Below are positions 42,951 to 51,602 of a stretch of DNA of 64,000 bases, piece after piece. Within the stretch, counting starts at the first letter, position 1; each line of letters starts with the position of its first letter. Under the pieces are notes generated by a model. The model saw only the letters and a list, made by a program, of their open reading frames with translations, did no database searches and had not been told where the DNA came from. A program made the position numbers and the translations under genes. Origin of the DNA: Leptobrachium leishanense (lineage: Eukaryota; Chordata; Amphibia; Anura; Megophryidae); NCBI GenBank assembly GCA_009667805.1, contig CM019065.1, positions 16,690,952 to 16,754,951 of the forward strand, given 5' to 3'.

Positions 42951-43923
42951 TTAGGTGCTTGGAACCGTGGACCTTGTCAGCTTTAACCTTAATGGATTGG
43001 TCTCGTTGGTGATGACCTTCCACTCTGGTTCAGGGTTGGCTGCCGCTACTTTCAGTCTGGAGTGATGTATCCACGGGACCACCTCGGCAATCTTCACTGC
43101 TGTGGGGGTTGATAACAGGACAAAGTAAGGACCTCTCCACTTTGGGCCTAGTGAGTCATTTTTCCACTCCTTCACCCAAACCGAGTCACCTGGACAATAC
43201 TTATACAGTGGGGGATATAAAAAAATGAGGTATATTATCTCCCACCCAAGTATTCAATTTCTGCATTGATTTACCTAACAGTACAACCTGATCATTTAGT
43301 TTAGTTTTCCCCAATGCCCGAAGGTCCCCCCTTTAGTCCATTAATCAGAGGGGTAGGCCGTCAGAAACATAAGCTCGTACGGACTTAGCTTCAATTGGGG
43401 GGTTGGCCTGCACCTAATGTGCAATAGGACTATTGGCAGCACATCCAACCAGCCTAGTGACGTCTCTTGGCACAGTTTGGACATCAAAGTTTTTAGTGTG
43501 CGGTTCATTCTTTTGACTTTTCCCGAGCTTTGGGGCCTGTAAGCTGTATGTAGCTTCCAGGTGATGCCCAACAGGCGGGCGAGCTGTTGTAAACAGTTCT
43601 GTATGAATGCTGGGCCATTATCCGACCCTATCTCGAGGGGAAGTCCATAGCGTGGTATTATTTCTTTCATTAAGCTCTTCACCACTTCCGTTGTCTTCTC
43701 TGTCCTTGTCGGGAAGACTTCCACCCAACCAGTGAGAGTACACACCATTACCAGTAGATATTTATATCCCTTGCAGGGTGGCAGCACTGTGAAGTCTATC
43801 TGTATTGACACCATTGGGGACAGCCCAATTGGCTGTTTCCCTGGAGGTTGAGATGGGCCTGTTCTTGGATTATTCTTGGCACATAGAAATGTGGCTCCAA
43901 CTGTTGTTCCATCATCTCTCTTC
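42951..43923 (-). pseudogene. retroviral integrase remnant
   Basis: Only the tail of the zinc-binding domain (a C-A-K-N-N-P stretch, near 43890) is present. The catalytic core follows (IQIDFT near 43800; SDNGPAF near 43615; Glu in the MNRTLK region near 43490), then a C-terminal domain with WRGPYFVLL and PWIHHSRLK near 43050-43130. Core and C-terminal parts are in different frames. The N-terminal zinc finger is mostly absent and its place is taken by the OGFr-like segment. Confidence 0.88.
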
Positions 43924-43924
43924 C

Positions 43925-44432
43925 TCCATATCTTTCACTGCCAGCACGAAGAAGTTCATCACACTTTTCTTCATTCTTGGTAGCTTGTTTTTGATAAGGG
44001 TCTCTTTGAGAAAGAACCTCACCAACGGGGCTTGATATTCTTCTGCTCCCAATTCTCCCAAACTTAGCAGTATTCGTGTGATCCTCAAATTAAACGTGAG
44101 GCGAAATTTTCTGCCCGTTCAACTTCGGTCACTTCTGTATCTTCTCCATCCTCCCCCACTATTTTTACGCCGAAGAATTTCAGCATCATTTTGTATGCTC
44201 TGCGGAGTCTTTGCTGAACTTCTGAGGTGTCTATTATGAGACGTGTTTCTTGTGGGTTCAGAGGAGTGTTGTAGAAATTTCGGCCTTGGGACTGTGTTGG
44301 GAGAAGCCACTGGATATAATCATGGTTTCCTTCTAATAGTTCATAATTGCTGTGCCACTTGTGCAAAATAGTTTCAATAAATTCGCCTTTTGGTTAAAAT
44401 TTTCTCCAATTCATGTAGAATTCGTAATTAGG
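43925..44432 (-). pseudogene. opioid growth factor receptor (OGFr) N-terminal domain captured in retroviral pol
   Basis: Starting in the pol frame with MPNYEFYMNWRKF, crossing a TAA stop at 44394-44396, and continuing in the same frame with KWHSNYELLEGNHDYIQW (44310-44365), EVQQRLRRAYKMMLKFFG (about 44170-44225) and VERAENFA; then, after a frameshift near 44090, ITRILLSLGELG, APLVRFFL and a helical end near 43930. The order and spacing match the whole OGFr_N domain of OGFR and OGFRL1, cellular proteins with no known role in retroviruses. There are no introns, which suggests copying from a spliced transcript. RNase H lies directly upstream and integrase directly downstream. Function in the virus is unknown, and it is now broken. 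Confidence 0.85.
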
Positions 44433-46400
44433 CATGGGAAATTGAGCCTCTTGCTTGCAGAACAGGACCTTGGCTTGATCAGGTGGTATTAATGGTTTTG
44501 CAGCGGCTTTTGCGGCTTGGTCAGCACGCCTGTTGCCTTTTGGGATTTCATCATGACCTTTCTGGTGGCCACGACAGTGCATAATACTGACAGCACTTGG
44601 TTTCCATACAGCTTCCAGAAGGGCTGCGATTTCAGCTGCATACTTGATTTGTTGTCCTGAGGAAGTAAGCAGACCTCTTTCTTTGTAGCGTGCACCATGT
44701 GCATGGACAGTCATAAAGGCATATTTGGAGTCAGTATAGATGTTCACTCTTTTGCCTTCAGAGATTTCCAGGGCCCTGGTCAGGACTGTTATTTCAGCCA
44801 GTTGTGCTGACGTATGTCCTGGTAGAGGATTTGCTTCAATAATTTCTTCTGCTGAGACAACTGCATAGCCGGAGACTTTCTTCCCATCATCCATGTAGCT
44901 GCTTCCATCAGTGAATAACTGTAGATCGTATTTGTCTATGGGTACGTCTTTCAGATCTGGTCTGCTACTGAATACTTCTTCCATGACTTGGAGGCATTCG
45001 TGATTTGGATCCTCTTCACAGTCAGGCAGTAGTGTAGCTGGGTTTAGGGTAGCGATGAGGTCCAAATGAACCCGTGGATTCTCACACATCATGGCTTGGT
45101 GCTTCGTCATCCGGCTATTGCTGAACCAGTAACTTCCTTTTACATCAAGCAGGGCTTTGACCGCATGTGGCACCTTGACATGAAGAACTTGTCCAAGGGT
45201 CAACTTGTCTGCTTCCGCTATTAGCATTGCGGTGGCTGCCACGGCTCTCGGGCATGGGGGTAGGCCGCAGGCCACAGGGTCGAGGTGTTTGGATAGGTAG
45301 GCCACAGGCCTTGGCCATGAGCCAAAATTCTGGATCAGTACTCCTGTTGCTGTCTGGTTATGTTCATGCACATACAGCTGGAAGGGCTTGCTGCGATCTG
45401 GCAGACCCAGTGCTGGAGCTTCCATCAGGAGAGTTTTTAATTTCAGGAAAGCTGCCGCTTGTACTTCTTCCCAGAGGAAGGGGTCATGCTCTCCACCCTT
45501 TGTGGCTTGGTGGAGAGGCTTGGCAATATCTGCAAAGTTGGGGATCCACAGGCGGCAGAAGCCTGCGGCTCCTAGAAATTCACAGACTTGTCTCCTTGTC
45601 TTTGGCTGGGGTATGCAGCATACTGCTTCTTTTCTTTCTGCCCCCAATGCACGCTTGGTACCTGTTAATTGAAAACCTAGATACTTTACACTTTGTTTGC
45701 ATATTTGTGCTTTCCTTTTGGAAACTCCGTAACCTGCGTGGCACAGCAGATGCAGCAGGGCCTTTGTGGCAGAGGGACAGTCTTTTTCTGTGAGGGATGC
45801 GAGCAATAAATCATCTACATACTGTAGTAAAACAACCTTGTCTGGCTGAGCGTTGAAGGACAGAAGGTCCTGGCTGAGCGCGCAGCCGTTGTAGATTTCT
45901 CCCACTGAAAAGCAAAGAGGGGTTGGCTTGCCGGAGCCAGGCGGATGCAAAAAAAAAAAAAAAAAAAAATCTTTTAAATCAAGCACTGTGTAATATTTTG
46001 TATCACCAGAAATTAATACCAATAAATTGTATAGATTGGGAACCACAGGGTGTAGGGTCACTGTGGCTTCATTGACGGCCCGTAAATATTGGACTGGGCA
46101 GTACTCTTGTGTGCCCTCTTTCTGTACTGGCAACAGTGGTGTGTTCCACGGTGACACGCAGAATTTCAATATCCCGTGGTGTTTAAATCTCTGCAAATGT
46201 GTCTGTATATTTTGTTTGGCTTTCTGTGGAATGTGATATTGGCTTAGAGCCACAGGCGTTGCGCCAGGTTTCAGATCAACATACACTGGAGGAGTATTTA
46301 CAGCTAATCCGGGCGGGTTTTCTTCTGCCCAGACTCTAGAGACTTCTAAAAGTAGTGTGTATAGGTCTGGGGCGTCCGGCAGGGTTGGTGCGTGCGCCAT
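44433..46400 (-). pseudogene. retroviral pol: reverse transcriptase and RNase H
   Basis: Class I (gamma/epsilon-like) RT. N-terminal part with LKPGATPVALSQY and SPWNTPLLPVQK; the catalytic YVDDLLLAS near 45810-45835; then connection and RNase H with TDGSSYMDDGKK (near 44905), the NIYTDSKYAF Asp (near 44735) and the final region GNRRADQAAK near 44515. Open for about 650 codons, but the RT centre is rearranged: after LDLKD there is a run of A on the + strand (about 45950-45969), and the expected fingers-palm sequence before YVDD is largely missing. The enzyme would not work. Confidence 0.9.
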
Positions 46401-46612
46401 TTTTCTTCCCTTGGCATAATTACTGCAATTTTTACAGGTTGGGTATTCTGGCTGGTTGAGCTGTACTGCTGTACAGAGCTGCCACTCTCAGGCAGGTCTA
46501 ATCTAGCGTGACCCCCGGGAAAAAAATAAATATGTAATTTGGGCTTGCAATTTGCAAAGAATATCCCGCCCCAGGAGTTGGATGGGACATTCGGACATAT
46601 ATATATACACAT
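46401..46612 (-). pseudogene. retroviral protease C-terminus and start of RT region
   Basis: A short open frame overlapping the start of pol resembles the end of a class I protease (FFPGGHARLDLPESG). The protease active site is not present. Confidence 0.5.
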
Positions 46613-48076
46613 TGTATATTTTAACTAAAGAGAAAGACTATCTATACATACAAACAATATTCACAGAGGTCTCTCTCCCGTAGCCAAAACAGACTCTTAA
46701 TAACACATCAGAAAAATAAAATTAGTAATCATTTAAAATACTCTTAGAACAATAGAATAACTATCTTATCAGAAATTGAATAGAAATATATTTTAATTTT
46801 TTTCTTTCACCAACATTCCTGTAATATTTTAATTGAATTTTTAATCCTAATTTTGCTATATCTAGTTTTGCTATATGCTTAACTATATGGGACATGAAAC
46901 AGTATAAAACTTGTTACTTTAATTATTTCTCGAACTGCTCTTTTAATATTATCTTCTAACCGTTTCATATATTTCTATTTAGTTTGTTAATAAATTTTAT
47001 TATATTTTGGTAGACAATATTGTATATATTATATACTTTAAATTTTCTTCATAAAATACATGTTGTATTATAAATACCCATTATTGTTATATTCTGTAAT
47101 AATATAAAAACCAGGACACCTTCTTTTATTTAATTCTAGCTCTGTGAACAAAACTAGAGTTTTTGGAATAATATCAACACATTGCGCAACATTGCTTGAA
47201 ACAACCGGACGACAATACTAGACAATATAAAACTTTCTCACATATAGCCTAGATTATATAAAACTATTTCAATATAGTCTGTCAAGACAGACCTAACTAA
47301 ATATATCAACACAAAATATAAACATACATCTTGCACTCGACAGACTTCATACATTCTATTGTAGCACACATAAAAATTAGCTAAACCTAGCTATATAATT
47401 AGTAATTAATTTTTTTTTCTCTTCTTTATTTCTTTGGTAAACTTAAGTTCGCTGCACAGACACATAAAGGGTTAATTCCTTTGTTCATCAGAGAGCAAGG
47501 AGCTGACTCCCTCCCTCCCCTCTGTGCAGACAGTGTGGGCTAGAAAGGAGGGGGAGCGAATGCGGGAAAAAAAACCTGTTAATCTCATTACCTCTCAGCC
47601 ATCACGCACTCTAAATTAACATATAAAACTTATTACAAAGATCTTTTGTAACTACTTATCACACTTTACTCTTAATTGAACAGTTTGGTAAACTAAAAAT
47701 AAACAACATATATATACACTGAGTTGTTTCTTCTTATTTGGCAGTTATAGGGTATATAGCATTGCCTGATCAATTATAGATACAATCAGACAAAAACTTT
47801 CTTCCATATACCATTCGATTATACAGCACACACTATCCATTAATAACATTCTCTGACTTCATACTCACGCAGGACGGTACAGATATCACATCCGGATGAT
47901 CAATCCGAATTATATACACAAATTATACAACACTTTTTTTTTTTTTTTAAACCTTCTAGATTACCATCTGATCCATTGATCATCTCCTTTTCTTCTGGCC
48001 CAGGGGGAAGTGGGGGCTCAGAGACTCCTGCAGATCATTACATAATCCACACACAGAGCTTGTAAATTATCTTTGT
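46613..48076. other. AT-rich segment in place of most of gag and protease
   Basis: About 1.46 kb with no open frame of note and very high A+T, unlike the flanking provirus. It includes an alternative-looking central patch with CAGACACATAAAGGGTTAAT (47457-47476). It lies where capsid, nucleocapsid and protease should be. I cannot identify its origin. Confidence 0.5.
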
Positions 48077-48412
48077 TTAATTTACTGGTATATTAAAACA
48101 CCAAATATATATAGACTTATTCTCACACTCATATTTATATTTATTTGAGGGCATACCTTTCTTTCTTTGCCCTACTAACATAACAAAATGGCTTTTATCT
48201 CTCACACAGTACCTCCAAATATCTACATACGGGTACTGATCAGGGTGACCATATCTCCCGGTGCCCTGGGAGTGCATCTTCTGTATTAAAACTGGATCTA
48301 TAGATCCCTGTTCTGGCCATTTGGGGACTAACATTGGCCAGACTATTGTACACAACAATCGCAATTTCTTCTTACTCAAACTCACACCATAATCATGTGT
48401 TGCATACAACAC
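48077..48412 (-). pseudogene. retroviral gag matrix remnant
   Basis: Encodes SKKKLRLLCTIVWPMLVPKW, then GHPDQYPYVDIW, the signature layout of class I matrix proteins (W-P...W-P...GHPDQxPY). It ends at a stop at 48077, against AT-rich sequence. The rest of gag is missing. Confidence 0.75.
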
Positions 48413-48515
48413 TTAGAAACATAGAAAAATGTCGGCAGATAAGAACCTTTCGGCCCATCTAGTCTGCCCAATTACATGGATACTTTACCTGGATTTATCT
48501 TTTGCTTACCTGGAT
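48413..48515 (+). repeat. interspersed repeat copy (CGGCCCATCTAGTCTGCCC)
   Basis: ACATAGAAAAATGTCGGCAG through CCTGGATTTATCTTTT matches, in reverse complement, 60035-60133. It is a short dispersed repeat of unclear class, common in frog DNA in my recollection. Here it lies inside the provirus, between the leader and gag. Confidence 0.8.
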
Positions 48516-49676
48516 TTACTTCAAAATTCCGTACCATATACTCCAAGGTGTCTCACCCTTCTTAGACTTCTTGGGTTTGGACGACCCGTTACCCATTGTT
48601 GCTCTTGCGAGCGGTAAGTTTTCACACTGCAGATATTTCTTTCTACACAATTACTTAATCACTTAATATCAGCTGTCTGGTACTTCAGTCAACAGTTCAT
48701 TTATATCGTATTCGCTTCCTCCGTCAGTAGCCAACTGCAGTCGCCTGAGATGGAAACGTACTTTAGGAGTCCACTCTCAGATTTGCTTCCTTGATGGGCA
48801 AGTAGGCGCACAATCACTCACAACACTCTCAGCACCACTCACAGCACGTACTGTACCAGATACATTCAGCACAAAACAATACATAAACAATTCTACTCTT
48901 TCTACTAGCCGAGGGCTCGCCGACCCTCCTCTTGGCTCCTTATACCCAATTAATTGAACTTTAACTCTTGTCTGCTTGTGACTATGTGCACCCCGTTCTA
49001 TAACAACACTCCCGTCTGCAATTCGAATTTGCCTATGGGCAATACACCCACTCGGCACCACTCCCGCTGCAGCTACCACTGGCCCCAATTGGCCCCCTTC
49101 ACTACACGACATACACACTAGCACTGACTCAGGGCTCTCAGCCCAGTCACAGAAATCCCCCTCCTTTCTTTGTCCACGTGCAGAAGCTCTATTTACAAAC
49201 ACTGACTATAACAATGCAACTCCACGTGGCTTCCCTCTCCCTCAAATTCAGAACTACCCTTTAGTCAGCATCCGATTCCCCCGGGCCCAGACACGCGCAC
49301 TCTAATCCGTCGTGCAATGTCCGTGCTGTATGCGGCGGGTTCGGTATGCTGACGAAACCGTGGCCGCGGGTTTCCTTATCCAACTATGGTCGGACGTCTT
49401 CAACTATACCGGTATCTCCAATACACATACAAACATAGAAGACACTTTACCTATTGCCGCACTGCTCGCTGTTTCCTCGGACTCGGTGGTGTCCCAGTGT
49501 TCCCGGGCCGGGGGTCTGTTTGGGACGAGACGAGGTCCACTGAACAGGAAATCCTGCTTGGCACCTGCAGATGTCGGCTCACCTTCAACGGACGCCCAAC
49601 CGGCGGGATCACTTGCACCTGCAGTCAACCGCTACGGTGTCCAGCAGTCGTTGCCGTACCGGCAAAGGCCCGAATT
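48516..49676 (-). other. retroviral leader region
   Basis: Between the primer binding site and the gag remnant. The longest open frame (minus, 49202-48777, 141 codons) is not recognised; it could be an accessory or leader reading frame or chance. Confidence 0.5.
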
Positions 49677-49694
49677 CCGGGTCACGAGCCCCCA
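49677..49694 (-). other. retroviral primer binding site, tRNA-Pro-like
   Basis: On the minus strand TGGGGGCTCGTGACCCGG begins five bases after the 5' LTR. The first 11 bases match the tRNA-Pro primer site known from class I retroviruses; the remainder diverges. Confidence 0.75.
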
Positions 49695-49699
49695 GGAAA

Positions 49700-50438
49700 T
49701 GTAACCGGAATCCACTTGGTTCACTCGGGACGAGGCCGGGCCGGCACGGACAAGGATTGACTGAACACGAGTCTCTTCAGGAAAGGCAAACTTTATTGTG
49801 CTATCACAACAGATGCTCAAACAGGATTCAATCGCAAAGAATGAGCCCCCCGTACCCAGTGACATGAGGTTTTATATCCCAAATACATAATTAGGTACAT
49901 CCCAATTAGCCCACCTCCCGGTGACACTATTCCACCCCACGTGGGTCCGTACCTCCCTTAATTGAATACAAAGAACATTGGTCATAAATTGGCAAGCTTC
50001 ATGTTATTCTGACACAAGAAGATTTACTTCTGCTCTAGATCCTGCCTGTACCCACCTCCCTTGCGCTTGTTTAGATAAGGCCTGGTCTGGTCTTCTCACT
50101 CCTCATTGTCCCAACTGCAGGCTTCTGTGACCTTGATGTATCCATCCCTCATCCTGTCTCTCCGTGCCAGCAACGGCTCGGATCTTCCCTATTTTAATTG
50201 CTTTTACTGCTGATCTAACACATTCCTAAGACTCTATGTAAACTTCATTCTAATTCCAACTAATATCTACCTAGTTATATTCAAGTGAACCAATATTCTG
50301 CACAAGATGGCCGCCTGGCTCAGAATGGCGAACATCTTCTTGCCTGAATCTCCTTCACTATGAGTCTGTCCCTCCCCCTGCAGGGTGACACAGACAGGGG
50401 GCGCTTTGAGTCTGTTCCTCCCCCTACAGGGCGACACA
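49700..50438 (-). mobile_element. 5' LTR of the endogenous retrovirus (right LTR)
   Basis: Same ends as the left LTR and same 739-base length. AATAAA at 49792-49797. Differences seen include GTTTTATATCC for GTCTTATATCC, GCTATCACAAC for GATATCACAAC, and GAACATCTTC for GACCGTCTTC. It contains the same two minisatellite units at its outer end. Confidence 0.95.
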
Positions 50439-50600
50439 GACATGTGGCATGCAAAAAGGCATTCTCTCTGTACATTCTGTGCCTGGAAGGCATGTGCAGG
50501 ATGTTTCTCTCTGTACATACTGTGCCTCTGTAGCGTGTGCAAGATGTTTCTCGGTATACCAAGCCTCGGTGATGTGTGCAGGGTGCTTCCCTCTGTATAT
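50439..50600. repeat. diverged ~60 bp tandem repeat
   Basis: CTCTCTGTACATTCTGTGCC, TCTCTGTACATACTGTGCCT and CCCTCTGTATATAATGTGCC mark three degenerate units next to the LTR. Confidence 0.6.
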
Positions 50601-51154
50601 AATGTGCCTTGGACATGTGTGTCAGTGTGTAGCTGTGTATATTGCGCGTCACGTTTCACGCTGTGCATGTCAGTCGGTGTGTAGCTGTGTATGCTGCGGG
50701 TCACGTTTCATGCTGTGCATGTCAGTAGCTGTGTATACTGCGGGTCACGTCTCACGCTGTGCATGTCAGGCGGTGTTGCTGTGTATACTGCGGGTCACGT
50801 TTCACGCTGTGCATGTCAGCCGGTGTGTAGCTGTGAATGCTGTGGGTCACGTTTCACGCTGTGCATGTCAGTCGGTGTGTAGCTGTGAATGCTGCTGGTC
50901 ACATTTCACGCTGTGCATGTCAGTCGGTGTGTAGCTGTGAATGCTGCTGGTCACATTTCACGCTGTGCATGTCAGTCGGTGTGTAGCTGTGTATGCTGTG
51001 GGTCACGTTTCACGCTGTGCATTAGACATGTGCACAGCACAAAATTTCGTTTTGAACTAATGGATTAGTCCTAAAATGCAATTTATTTAGTTGCTAAAGA
51101 AATTCGTCTTCAGTTCTTTAGTATGAAAACTAATTTATTTCATTCATCCGAAAA

Positions 51155-51602
51155 CCAGTGGATACAATTACTATTGTAGTGGCTCCTCAGAGGGCTGAGA
51201 TCGCTGCTTGTTACAGTATCTCTCTCTCAGCACAATGTGGGCCATATTACATAGTTGGTGCTAACTTAACCAGAGCTGTTGTAAACTTCCCAGAGTCATT
51301 ATAGCCTATGGAGGTTTTCAGTTTACAACAGCTCTGGTTAAGTTAGCACCAACATTGTAATATTGCCTCGTGTCAGGCAAAGCTGTTACAGTAACTGACT
51401 GCTGCTCATCACAGCGCTCAGAGTTTCAGTAAAACTAGTAAATAATATTTTTATATATAAGAGGTTAGAACAATATTATTTCCTTGTTTTACTGAAACTC
51501 TGAGCGCTGTTACAGTCAGTTACTGTAACAGCTGAGCCTGATACATTGTACTGAGAGATAATGTAACAAGCAGCCGATCTCAGCGCTCACAGCCACTGGA
51601 TT
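51155..51602. repeat. large imperfect inverted repeat inside the hAT element
   Basis: The outer arms CCAGTGGATAC...GAGATCGCTGCTTGTTACAG and TGTAACAAGCAGCCGATCTC...GCCACTGGAT pair across about 400 bases; inner arms GTTACAGTAACTGACTG and CAGTCAGTTACTGTAAC, and CTCAGAGTTTCAGTAAAAC and GTTTTACTGAAACTCTGAG, pair around an AT-rich centre. Confidence 0.82.
51239..51367. mobile_element. palindromic MITE family 4, copy 1 (nested)
   Basis: GGGCCATATTACATAGTTGG and GCTAACTTAACCAGAGCTGT at the left pair with ACAGCTCTGGTTAAGTTAGC at the right. The asymmetric centre (GTCATTATAGCCTATGGAGG) is the reverse complement of the centre in copy 2. Confidence 0.88.

Noticed and set aside
44085..44432. A functional cellular OGFR or OGFRL1 gene
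   Set aside because: Only the N-terminal domain is present, it has no introns, it lies inside a provirus in the pol frame, and it has a stop and a frameshift.
45227..45793. 188-codon + strand frame
   Set aside because: Antisense shadow of the retroviral RT gene.
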